The translations under genes and the position numbers were made by a program. A stretch of 6,543 nucleotides of DNA, from contig CALLLZ010000220.1 of the NCBI GenBank assembly GCA_938008005.1, positions 1-6,543 of the forward strand, given 5' to 3'. The stretch comes from an uncultured Marinicella sp. (GTDB lineage: Bacteria > Pseudomonadota > Gammaproteobacteria > Xanthomonadales > Marinicellaceae). The notes under the pieces are model-generated. The model was not told the DNA's origin, did no database searches, and worked only from the letters and a program-made list of their open reading frames with translations. Below, in pieces: positions 1-6,218 of the stretch; positions within the stretch are counted from its first letter, which is position 1, and each line of letters opens with the position of its first letter.

Positions 1-1301
1 TGAGCGCTGATACCGTTTCAACTGTCAGTAATGAAACAATGGCAGCCAACGTATTGGCAGGAAAACGTACATTTTATTTTGCTGGCAATGACACTTTTGG
101 TGACAATGAGATGAGCTTAGAGGGCTACATCTCTTGTGCCAGCTGTCACTTGGATGGCGGTCATGATGGCCGAACCTGGGACTTTACCCAGCGAGGTGAG
201 GGTTTTAGAAATACCACTGATTTAAGGGGGCGCCGAGGGGTCGGGCATGGTAATGTGCATTGGTCTGGTAACTTTGATGAAATACAGGATTTTGTGCTGG
301 ATATCGTGAATCACTTTGGTGGTACAGGTTTTCTGGCAGATGGTGAAGTGCCTAATGCTTCGTTAGGGGCAAGCAACGCAGGTCGCAGTGTTGAGTTAGA
401 TCAAATGAGTGCTTATTTAACTTCATTAGGACCTGATAGTATTGTGCAAAGCCCTTATCGTAACTTTGATGGAACGCTATCAGCAGATGCTCAAGCTGGA
501 CGAACGCTGTTCAATCAAAATGACTGTGCCAGTTGTCACAGTCCACAAACAGACTTTACTGACAGTCGTGTAGGGGCATCTCCTTTGTTGCATGATGTAG
601 GGACCATTCGAACCACATCTGGTGATCGTTTGGGTGGTCTTTTGACTGGTATTGATACACCTACTTTGCTAGGTATGTGGGAGAGTGCACCTTATTTTCA
701 TGATGGTTCAGCTCCAAGCTTGGAAGATGTCTTTGTGGTAGCCGGCGGTGTCACCATACAAACCGAGTTGGGTAGTTTGTCAGGTGGGGCAGTGGTTCCT
801 GACTTCATAGAAATCAATCAAGACAGCAGTGCTCACGGAGAATACGTTAGTCTGAGATCAAGTGGTCAAGGTTTTGCCATCGCTGATGTAGATGGTGGCG
901 CTGGAGGCGTGGGAGCTTTGGAATTTCGTGCGTGGAATGCCTCATATGGTAGCTCTGCAGCCGATTTAAGTATTCAAGTCAATGGAAACAATTATGCATT
1001 ACAAGTTCCGACAGTGAATCCTCGGCATAACCTGAATTGGCAGGCATATCGAGTTGAAGGTGTTGAATTTGCAGCAGGAACTAATAATACGGTGACTGTA
1101 TCTAGCAACAATGATACCGATGTTTATATTGATGAGATGACTGTTTCCAACAATGATGATCTGAGTATAGCAACCCACCGTGGTGTTGCTGGATTAACAG
1201 ATGCCGAACAGGAGCAATTATTGACTTATATTCGTTCTTTGGATGGTCAAGACAGCAGTTTTGAAGTGATTGATTTAATTTTTGCGGATGGTTTTGAATG
1301 A
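1..1301 (+). CDS. Di-haem cytochrome c peroxidase-like exported protein, 5' end missing
   Basis: The frame is open to the left edge, so the ATG at 39 is internal and the true start lies upstream. Residues below are counted from that Met. Two c-type haem sites are visible, CASCH at 33-37 and CASCH at 163-167. The first haem domain has conserved-looking stretches (GHDGRTWDF, RGEGFRNT, GHGNVHW, NFDEIQDF). The second has AGRTLF before its haem site, then DTPTLLG and APYFHDGS (219-224), typical of the MauG/bacterial cytochrome c peroxidase superfamily. Residues about 239-370 look like a CBM6/CBM35 beta-sandwich inserted before the closing helix (HRGVAGLTDAEQ, about 380-402). The protein ends in IFADGFE. 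Family knowledge suggests a periplasmic or surface di-haem redox protein. The substrate is unknown, and peroxidase activity itself is not shown. A signal peptide, and perhaps further N-terminal domains such as a beta-propeller, would lie outside the window. Confidence 0.9.
   Translation, partial: SADTVSTVSNETMAANVLAGKRTFYFAGNDTFGDNEMSLEGYISCASCHLDGGHDGRTWDFTQRGEGFRNTTDLRGRRGVGHGNVHWSGNFDEIQDFVLDIVNHFGGTGFLADGEVPNASLGASNAGRSVELDQMSAYLTSLGPDSIVQSPYRNFDGTLSADAQAGRTLFNQNDCASCHSPQTDFTDSRVGASPLLHDVGTIRTTSGDRLGGLLTGIDTPTLLGMWESAPYFHDGSAPSLEDVFVVAGGVTIQTELGSLSGGAVVPDFIEINQDSSAHGEYVSLRSSGQGFAIADVDGGAGGVGALEFRAWNASYGSSAADLSIQVNGNNYALQVPTVNPRHNLNWQAYRVEGVEFAAGTNNTVTVSSNNDTDVYIDEMTVSNNDDLSIATHRGVAGLTDAEQEQLLTYIRSLDGQDSSFEVIDLIFADGFE
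753..1148 (+). other. CBM6/CBM35-like module within the cytochrome
   Basis: Residues about 239-370 (counted from the Met at 39) have the layout of a carbohydrate-binding beta-sandwich. There is an early acidic residue followed by LSGGA, then GEYVSL, a glycine-rich IADVDGGAGG turn, a strand giving IQVNG, a tryptophan (NWQAYRVEGVEF), AAGTNNTVTV, and a closing DVYIDEMTV strand. These are the positions at which CBM6/35 modules are usually conserved. No cysteine or haem site occurs in the segment, and cytochrome sequence resumes after it. The assignment rests on pattern recognition; ligand binding is not shown. Confidence 0.6.
1269..1298 (+). other. C-terminal IFADGFE tail, putative sorting or export tag
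   Basis: The last ten residues are IDLIFADGFE, directly before the TGA stop at 1299. They follow the end of the cytochrome fold (TYIRSLDG) and a short polar linker. From memory, exported proteins of Marinicella- and Lysobacter-type gammaproteobacteria often end in similar [IL]F.DGFE strings. There is no transmembrane helix or basic tail as in GlyGly-CTERM or PEP-CTERM signals. A sorting role is inferred only. Confidence 0.5.
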
Positions 1302-1317
1302 CAAGTTAATGACAACA

Positions 1318-1347
1318 AACGATTGTTATTAAAGCATATCAATCGTT
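1318..1347. repeat. Inverted repeat, 8-bp arms, downstream of cytochrome gene
   Basis: AACGATTG (1318-1325) and CAATCGTT (1340-1347) are perfect reverse complements. The 14-base loop has three more possible pairs after one mismatch. It begins 17 bases after the cytochrome stop. No T-run follows on the + strand (GAGATAAAAATAA), so it is not a convincing intrinsic terminator by itself. It may stabilise the 3' end of the transcript. Confidence 0.4.
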
Positions 1348-1352
1348 GAGAT

Positions 1353-1416
1353 AAAAATAAACTGTTCTTTTGGTTGCGGTTATTGATTCGCATTGTTTTG
1401 AATGGTTTATTTTTTT
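1353..1416. terminator. Probable bidirectional terminator between convergent genes
   Basis: Bases 1353-1367 pair with 1400-1414 in a continuous 15-bp stem that includes two G-T wobbles; the outer ten pairs (AAAAATAAAC with GTTTATTTTT) are perfect. The 32-base loop contains a smaller TGCG (1375-1378) / CGCA (1389-1392) stem. On the + strand the right arm runs into seven Ts (1410-1416). On the minus strand the other arm ends in five Ts. It sits between the ends of two convergent genes, where a shared terminator is expected. The stem is AT-rich and the loop is long, so strength is uncertain. Confidence 0.5.
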
Positions 1417-1454
1417 AGCTAATTACCTTTTTGTATAGGTTGTATCGAATTATT

Positions 1455-2528
1455 TTAATCAATTAATAGCTCAGCCAGTCTCGAAGCAGCTCGCTCAAAT
1501 TCAAAGGTCATTTTTTTGCCTTGGTAAATCATTTTATAATGACAAGCAGCCTGCGCTAAAATTTTCACTTCCGCTTCGTACATGACATCAATTAAAGTAA
1601 TAAAACGCCGCGCCGCGCTGTCATCGCCTGCTGACATGCTGGGAATGTTGGAAATGATTAAGGTATCAATTTTTTTTGCAATACTGATATAGTCTGAGGC
1701 ATTTCTTGCTTGTTCACATAAGGCGGTGAAATCACACCACAAGGTTTGTGATGCGAATTGAATGACCTTCAATTCTCGATCATTGATGTTCCAACTGTCA
1801 TCAAAACTTTCGGTATTTTCCGTCAATAGTTGAAAGTTTTCTTGTAGCCGACCCAAACTGGATTGGTTATTGGGAAAGTACCAATGTTCGTGAAGGCTCG
1901 CATCGGTATCTTGTTGTCGGTAATCTTGTTGGCCGTTAAGGTGCATGACCTGCATGTTGGTATTGATCCAGTCTATGGCTGGTAGAAACTTAGCTCTTTG
2001 GAGTCCGTCTTTGTATAAATTATCAGGTTTAACATTAGAGGTAGTGACCAAGGCAATGCCATAGCGACTGAATGCTTCTAACATGCCAGCTAGAAGCATG
2101 GCGTTAGCGATATCATTGACCAAAAACTCATCTAAACACAACACTTGAACTTCTGAGGCAAGTTGTTTAAAAATTTTATTCAAAGGGTTTTTTGCATCAC
2201 TTTGGTTGCGTAATTGATGGTGTAACCAAAGCATGAATTCATGGTAATGTTGGCGTTTTTTTCCTACTTCTGTAGAGAGGCTGTCATAAAATAGATCCAT
2301 TAAATGTGTTTTTCCGCGTCCAACAGAACCATAAATATAAAGGCCTTTGGGTGCGGGTTCAGGACTTTGCCATAGCTGAGTGATAGACCAACCTTTAGTT
2401 TTAGGTTGGGTCAATTCTTGATACAAGCGTTCAAATTGATCTACCACCAGCGCCTGTAGTTCATCACGCCAAATAACATCATTAGCTATTTCATTAAGGT
2501 ATTGTGCTTTGGGTCCTTTTTTTTCCAT
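1455..2528 (-). CDS. zapE: Cell division protein ZapE (AFG1-like ATPase)
   Basis: This 357-residue protein matches the AFG1/ZapE family in order and length. The Walker A is GSVGRGKT (67-74). HYHEFML (94-100) follows it. The Walker B is VLCLDEF (129-135), followed by NDIANAMLL. A sensor-like TTSN lies at 162-165, and LYKDGLQRAKFLPAI (171-185) contains the probable arginine finger. The C-terminal part has DYISIA, RRFITLIDVMYEA and FEFERAASRLAELL, all typical of the family. In E. coli, ZapE is an ATPase that acts on the FtsZ ring during late constriction and under stress; that role is transferred by homology. No signal peptide or membrane segment is seen, so it is cytoplasmic. The start ATG lies 12 bases after the stop of the upstream hydrolase gene, which suggests co-transcription. 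No clear Shine-Dalgarno sequence precedes it. All key ATPase motifs are intact. Confidence 0.94.
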   Translation of the reverse strand: MEKKGPKAQYLNEIANDVIWRDELQALVVDQFERLYQELTQPKTKGWSITQLWQSPEPAPKGLYIYGSVGRGKTHLMDLFYDSLSTEVGKKRQHYHEFMLWLHHQLRNQSDAKNPLNKIFKQLASEVQVLCLDEFLVNDIANAMLLAGMLEAFSRYGIALVTTSNVKPDNLYKDGLQRAKFLPAIDWINTNMQVMHLNGQQDYRQQDTDASLHEHWYFPNNQSSLGRLQENFQLLTENTESFDDSWNINDRELKVIQFASQTLWCDFTALCEQARNASDYISIAKKIDTLIISNIPSMSAGDDSAARRFITLIDVMYEAEVKILAQAACHYKMIYQGKKMTFEFERAASRLAELLID

Positions 2529-2540
2529 ATCAGGAATAGC

Positions 2541-3206
2541 TTAGTCAGTATTAACTTGGCGTAAAATACCATTTTTAACGGCACCTTTTAAGTCCAACAG
2601 TCGACGATGAAAGAAATGTCCAGCTTTCATGGTGATCAACTGAGGTTTGGGGTTTTGTTGCTCTACATATTCATAAACGGCACGCGGACTGACCACATCA
2701 TCTTCATCTCCTTGGACCACCAGCCAAGGGCATTTAGGTGGTGCTAATTCGGTGTAGTCGTAACGTTCGACTGGCGGTGCGACAGTCACAAATTGCTCAG
2801 GGTCTATATCATGTACAGCTCGCAGAGCCACATATGAGCCAAATGAAAATCCAGCCAGCCAAAATTTACAATGTGGCATGGCAGTTTTGGCCCATTGATA
2901 GACTGCCAATAAATCTTCGGCCTCGCCCACCCCATCATCGAACACACCATCAGATTCACCCACACCACGAAAATTAAATCGCACTGTATGAGCGCCCATA
3001 TCTCGGAATGCTTTTTCTAACATGTGAGTGACTTTGTTGCGCATGGTGCCGCCATACAATGGATGTGGATGACAAATCAAAGCCATGCGATTTTTATCCA
3101 CTGCGTCAGCTTCTGGAGGAGCTGTCATGCATTCAATTTGGCCTGCTGGGCCAGGAATCATAATAACCTTTGATTCTTTTGGAAATTCAACAGTTGTATC
3201 AGACAT
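2541..3206 (-). CDS. Alpha/beta hydrolase, COG2945-type
   Basis: A 221-residue single-domain alpha/beta hydrolase. ALICHPHPLYGGTMRN (42-57) is the hallmark opening strand and loop of the COG2945 group. TVRFNFRGVGESDG follows (74-87). The nucleophile elbow is GFSFGS (119-124) with Ser121. The acid is in GDEDDVV (166-172), most likely Asp169, and the base is His197 in AGHFFH. The catalytic triad is therefore complete. There is no signal peptide, so the protein is cytoplasmic. The substrate is unknown; the group is usually annotated only as a hydrolase or putative esterase. I chose the ATG at 3206 over a TTG at 3212, two codons upstream; neither has a good ribosome-binding site. An extended -10 element ends 26 bases upstream of the ATG. 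The gene is followed closely by zapE, probably in one transcript. Confidence 0.88.
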   Translation of the reverse strand: MSDTTVEFPKESKVIMIPGPAGQIECMTAPPEADAVDKNRMALICHPHPLYGGTMRNKVTHMLEKAFRDMGAHTVRFNFRGVGESDGVFDDGVGEAEDLLAVYQWAKTAMPHCKFWLAGFSFGSYVALRAVHDIDPEQFVTVAPPVERYDYTELAPPKCPWLVVQGDEDDVVSPRAVYEYVEQQNPKPQLITMKAGHFFHRRLLDLKGAVKNGILRQVNTD

Positions 3207-3232
3207 GGGCAAGTTATTAATTTAAAGGCTGC

Positions 3233-3241
3233 ATTATATCA
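3233..3241 (-). promoter_or_regulatory. Extended -10 promoter for hydrolase-zapE
   Basis: On the minus strand the sequence reads TGATATAAT: a consensus TATAAT at 3238-3233 with the TG of an extended -10 at 3241-3240. The expected start of transcription is near 3226, giving a leader of about 20 bases before the ATG at 3206. The -35 position (3261-3256, GAATGT) is poor, which fits an extended -10 promoter. It lies in the 117-base gap after the esterase-like gene. Confidence 0.55.
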
Positions 3242-3315
3242 CCCATGTGATTTTTACATTCGGGTTGTGAGCGATAATGTTAGGCCCATTGTATGGTCTT
3301 AATTTATCATGGGTG
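3240..3315. repeat. Widely spaced 8-bp inverted repeat
   Basis: CACCCATG (3240-3247) and CATGGGTG (3308-3315) are perfect reverse complements separated by 60 bases. The left copy overlaps the TG of the extended -10 element. They could be paired operator half-sites or the base of a long hairpin in the esterase transcript. An 8-bp match at this spacing can also arise by chance. Confidence 0.25.
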
Positions 3316-3323
3316 TGTATTCT

Positions 3324-4490
3324 TTATTCAATTGCAAAAATAGGTGCTTTTTCTTGACGGAAAACAACCACTCCATCGAAATATGAGCTCCAGTCTGTAG
3401 TCATGAATTTGCCGAATAGGCGTGCAGATATATTTCCAAGCTGGCTAAGGTCTGCTGAGTTTAAATATTTCCAGTTATCTTCAGGAGTTGAAGCAACAGC
3501 TTCTAAAGAATCGACTGGTGCATCAGCAATGGATTGAATGGATGTTCCGGCTCTGGATGATTGGCCGCTAAAAGTTGTAAATCCAATTGCAGTCATTTTA
3601 TTTTTCAATTCTTCTTTAAGCCATGCTCCCAATGGTTTGCGCGATAAGATACCTTGTTTTTTAGCGGCGTGAACAGTTGCTGTCCAGATGATCGACTTTC
3701 TTTTTTGAGCCGCTGCCTTGTTTTGCCATTGAAAATTTCTAAACATGGCTTCGTCACGACTCAATGCGGTGGTTGCATTATTGTTTCTTGCGTATAAGTT
3801 GGCGGCATTGAAAATCATCTTTTTTTGATTTAAGTCTGCTTTTGAACTGTTTTTAGTTTTATTTGCAGCCAGATGGGTGCATTGCTGCAATAGGTTAATT
3901 TCGTCTTGGTTAAACTGATGTTGCTCATCATAAAGCCAATTTAAATTTCGTGTCATAGCCTGCTGACATATCGATTGTTTTACCGTTGGAACAAAAGCTG
4001 CAATTAAAGGAGGTAAGGTTGCCTTCGCAAATTCAGAAGATGCGCTGATTTGGTCGTCAAGGCCAGCCAGTAATAATTCCCCAGAAATTGAATGAGCAAA
4101 TAACCATTTGCGCCAAGTATATAGCTCTTTGGTGGTCCAAAAACCACCAATGGCATTATCCAGTTGTTTTTCTGTTGCCGTTTTTTTTGGAATGGCTTGT
4201 TGGAAACCCAAAAAATCGTAAACCGGTGCTTCAAAATACAATGCTGTGAAATTGCAATGTGAGATTAAATGCTGGGCAATTTCTGCTTTCGCCTGAAAGC
4301 CCAGTGCTTCACCATGTGATGGTAACTCGCCTAAGACCACCACTTGTTTATCACAGCTGGTTTTAGAAATGAGTTGAGTTAGAGGTGTTTTAAGAAGCTC
4401 ATTGGCTTTTGTATTTATTGTAAAAAAAACTGACAGAAAAAACATCAGTGAGTGTGCGAGAATATTCAGAGGTAGTGATTGGATTGGCAT
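3324..4490 (-). CDS. Erythromycin-esterase-like protein with N-terminal signal or anchor
   Basis: A 388-residue protein related to the erythromycin esterase family (PF05139, EreA/EreB; COG2312). A hydrophobic stretch at about 9-26 followed by NTKAN looks like a signal peptide or anchor, though no basic residue precedes it. The family core is visible: VVVLGELPSHG (50-60) with probable catalytic His59, ALYFEAP (83-89) with Glu87, LAGLDDQ (141-147), and SRDEAMFRN (244-252), which corresponds to the family's RD..MA.N motif. WTATVHA (269-275) occupies the place of the usual W.HN.H motif. Three departures are seen: one extra residue between Glu55 and His59, Lys68 where Arg is usual, and loss of the first His of HN.H. 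The family includes macrolide esterases but also many proteins of unknown function, so resistance should not be assumed. It lies 62 bases downstream of the permease gene and may share its transcript. No Shine-Dalgarno sequence is evident. Confidence 0.8.
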   Translation of the reverse strand: MPIQSLPLNILAHSLMFFLSVFFTINTKANELLKTPLTQLISKTSCDKQVVVLGELPSHGEALGFQAKAEIAQHLISHCNFTALYFEAPVYDFLGFQQAIPKKTATEKQLDNAIGGFWTTKELYTWRKWLFAHSISGELLLAGLDDQISASSEFAKATLPPLIAAFVPTVKQSICQQAMTRNLNWLYDEQHQFNQDEINLLQQCTHLAANKTKNSSKADLNQKKMIFNAANLYARNNNATTALSRDEAMFRNFQWQNKAAAQKRKSIIWTATVHAAKKQGILSRKPLGAWLKEELKNKMTAIGFTTFSGQSSRAGTSIQSIADAPVDSLEAVASTPEDNWKYLNSADLSQLGNISARLFGKFMTTDWSSYFDGVVVFRQEKAPIFAIE

Positions 4491-4552
4491 ATTTTGTGGA
4501 AAATAATGATTTAATTTAAGACTGATCTTGTGCTGAATAGTTCATTATTAAA

Positions 4553-6100
4553 TTATTTGTTACGTGGAGGGATGTATTGAAAGTTAAATGCATTGGTTTT
4601 CATCGCATATATCAACATCAGCACCACTGGGATACCGATTATGGTGGTGATCAAATAGAAATTAGCATATCCAAACTGTTCAACTATACCTCCTGAGTAG
4701 CCACCCAAAATTTTCGGAAATAATGTCATTACTGAACTGAACATTGCATATTGAACTGCTGTAAAATTCTTATTAACAAGCATAGATAAAAATGCAATAA
4801 AGGCAGTTAAAGCCATTCCCTGTGCGAGGTTGTCGGCTAAAATCATGAACACAAGATAGACTATGTTTTTATCCATTCCTGCCATTATCATAAATAATAA
4901 ATTTGTTAATGCAGATAATATGGCACCTAAAATCATAATTTTTAATAAGCCAAATCTAAGTACAAGTACGCCACCAAGAATACCACCTGATATGGTTACG
5001 ATAACGCCATAAAATTTAGTCACTTCGGCTATTTCCTGTAATGTAAATCCCATGTCTTGATAAAAAATATTGGTAGTAACACCCATGACAATGTCTGAAA
5101 TTCGGTACGTGCAAATAATGCCAACCAGTAACCACATATGATCACGATGTCTTTTGAATAAGTCAGCAACTGGGGACCAATAAACCTCATCAACCATTTT
5201 TTTATTAAACGATTTGTGCTTGCTCAGTACCAATACAACTATACAAGCTCCCATTATGGACAGTATGAATTTAATAAAGCCCAAAATCAGCTTTATCATC
5301 ACATGATTGGTTGTCAGTTGCACAAAGAAATTTTGAATTAAATGCAATAACTCATCTAATGAGTTGTACAGAATAATAAATGTGCTAACTCCAAATGCAA
5401 AGGCAATCACTACTGACATAAAGTCTTTGTTGCTGAAGTCGTGTGATGCTTTTACATCTTTTGAAGGCTCTTTAATGCTTAGGGTTGTAAAAATGCCTAT
5501 TAACATCAGTAAGGCCATTAATAAATAACTGATTTGCCATGCAAAATAATTATAAGACTCTATACTGGTTCCTATAGAGCCTGCTAAATAGAGAACGCCA
5601 AATCCAGATGTGACCATGCCAAGTCTGTAACCCGCTTGATATATGGAAGACATCATTGCAATATCCCGCTCTTCGGCAGCTTCAATTCTCCAAGCATCTA
5701 TGGAAATGTCTTGAGTAGCAGCTGAAAAACCAAGAAGTATTGCGCCAACAGCCATTTGTATTAATGAATTATCGCCGGAGGCTGGGTTGGTCATAGCCAT
5801 TAATGAAATAGCTAAAATTATTGATATCTGAGAAACCAACAGCCAAGACCTCCTTTGTCCAAGTTTTTTAGTTAATATAGGGATAGGTAATTGGTCCGCT
5901 AATGGCGACCATAAATACTTGAAAGAATAACCCAGTGCAGCCCAGCTGAACATAGTGATGGTTGCTTTTACTATACCCACTTGCGCCAACCATAAACCCA
6001 ATGATGAATAAATTAACGAGTTGGGTATGCCCGCACAAAAAGCCAACAAAGTCATGTGTAGAAACTTAGGGTGTAACAAGTTTTTAAGAATTTCTAGCAT
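4553..6100 (-). CDS. AmpG-like muropeptide permease (MFS)
   Basis: A 515-residue, very hydrophobic protein with roughly 12-14 membrane segments. It matches the AmpG branch of the major facilitator superfamily. LLAFCAGIPNSLIYSSLGLWL (18-38) opens the first segment, followed by FKYLWSPLADQLPIP. FSAATQDISIDAWR (125-138) is the strongest signature. GYRLGM (157-162) follows, then YRISDIVMG (332-340), FYQDMGFTLQEIAEV (346-360), and YAMFSSVMTLFPKILGGYSGG (451-471). An additional hydrophobic pair at about 227-293 matches the extra central segments of E. coli AmpG (491 residues). AmpG imports GlcNAc-anhydroMurNAc peptides for cell-wall recycling. That substrate is inferred; related transporters carry other cargo, and no ampD, nagZ or beta-lactamase gene is visible here. 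I chose the ATG at 6100 rather than the TTG at 6115, because the conserved region begins just after it. Neither start has a clear ribosome-binding site. Confidence 0.86.
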   Translation of the reverse strand: MLEILKNLLHPKFLHMTLLAFCAGIPNSLIYSSLGLWLAQVGIVKATITMFSWAALGYSFKYLWSPLADQLPIPILTKKLGQRRSWLLVSQISIILAISLMAMTNPASGDNSLIQMAVGAILLGFSAATQDISIDAWRIEAAEERDIAMMSSIYQAGYRLGMVTSGFGVLYLAGSIGTSIESYNYFAWQISYLLMALLMLIGIFTTLSIKEPSKDVKASHDFSNKDFMSVVIAFAFGVSTFIILYNSLDELLHLIQNFFVQLTTNHVMIKLILGFIKFILSIMGACIVVLVLSKHKSFNKKMVDEVYWSPVADLFKRHRDHMWLLVGIICTYRISDIVMGVTTNIFYQDMGFTLQEIAEVTKFYGVIVTISGGILGGVLVLRFGLLKIMILGAILSALTNLLFMIMAGMDKNIVYLVFMILADNLAQGMALTAFIAFLSMLVNKNFTAVQYAMFSSVMTLFPKILGGYSGGIVEQFGYANFYLITTIIGIPVVLMLIYAMKTNAFNFQYIPPRNK

Positions 6101-6163
6101 CACATATAAACACAAATTTGGCAGTTTAGCATGATCTCCCTAAGGAACATGAAATTTAACATT

Positions 6164-6192
6164 TTGAGTTATGATTTTAAATGAGTTATTAT
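6164..6192 (+). promoter_or_regulatory. Sigma-70-type promoter of the right-edge gene
   Basis: TTGAGT (6164-6169) and TATTAT (6187-6192) are separated by exactly 17 bases. They match the consensus hexamers at four and five of six positions. Transcription would start near 6199, leaving a leader of about 20 bases that contains the ribosome-binding site. Confidence 0.5.
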
Positions 6193-6206
6193 TAAGCTGA
6201 TATCAC

Positions 6207-6212
6207 AGAGGG
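6207..6212 (+). promoter_or_regulatory. Ribosome-binding site fixing the right-edge gene start
   Basis: AGAGGG lies six bases before the ATG at 6219. It is the only clear Shine-Dalgarno sequence at a gene start in this window and supports that ATG as the true start. Confidence 0.65.
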
Positions 6213-6218
6213 CTTGGA

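Larger units (their letters stand above)
6101..6218. other. Divergent intergenic region
   Basis: This 118-base AT-rich spacer separates the permease gene (leftward) from the cyclic-nucleotide-binding-like gene (rightward). The rightward promoter is clear. For the permease I see only a weak candidate -10 on the minus strand, TAAACT preceded by TGC (about 6130-6122), without a recognisable -35. No RNA gene or strong hairpin was found. Confidence 0.5.

Noticed and set aside
1..3. TGA at the left edge as an upstream stop for the cytochrome gene
   Set aside because: It is out of frame. In the gene's own frame (codons beginning at 3, 6, 9 and so on) no stop occurs before 39, so the gene continues upstream.
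2738..2977. Small + strand open frame of 79 codons
   Set aside because: It lies entirely opposite the hydrolase gene, which has a complete catalytic triad. The translated sequence is rich in His, Pro and Arg, with no recognisable motif.
3207..3212. TTG start for the hydrolase, two codons upstream
   Set aside because: It is possible but has no ribosome-binding site, and the ATG at 3206 is the simpler choice.
4004..4234. Small minus-strand open frame of 76 codons
   Set aside because: It overlaps the esterase-like gene in another frame and shows no domain or start signal.
3324..4490. Antibiotic-resistance gene call (macrolide esterase)
   Set aside because: Family membership alone does not show resistance, active-site motifs differ from EreA/EreB, and there are no mobile-element signs around the gene.
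4502..4549. Inverted repeat AATAATGA / TCATTATT between the permease and esterase-like genes
   Set aside because: The arms contain only A and T apart from one G/C pair, the loop is 32 bases and no clear T-run follows. Chance is likely in such AT-rich sequence.
6101..6115. TTG start for the permease, five codons upstream
   Set aside because: It adds five residues outside the conserved family region and has no supporting ribosome-binding site.
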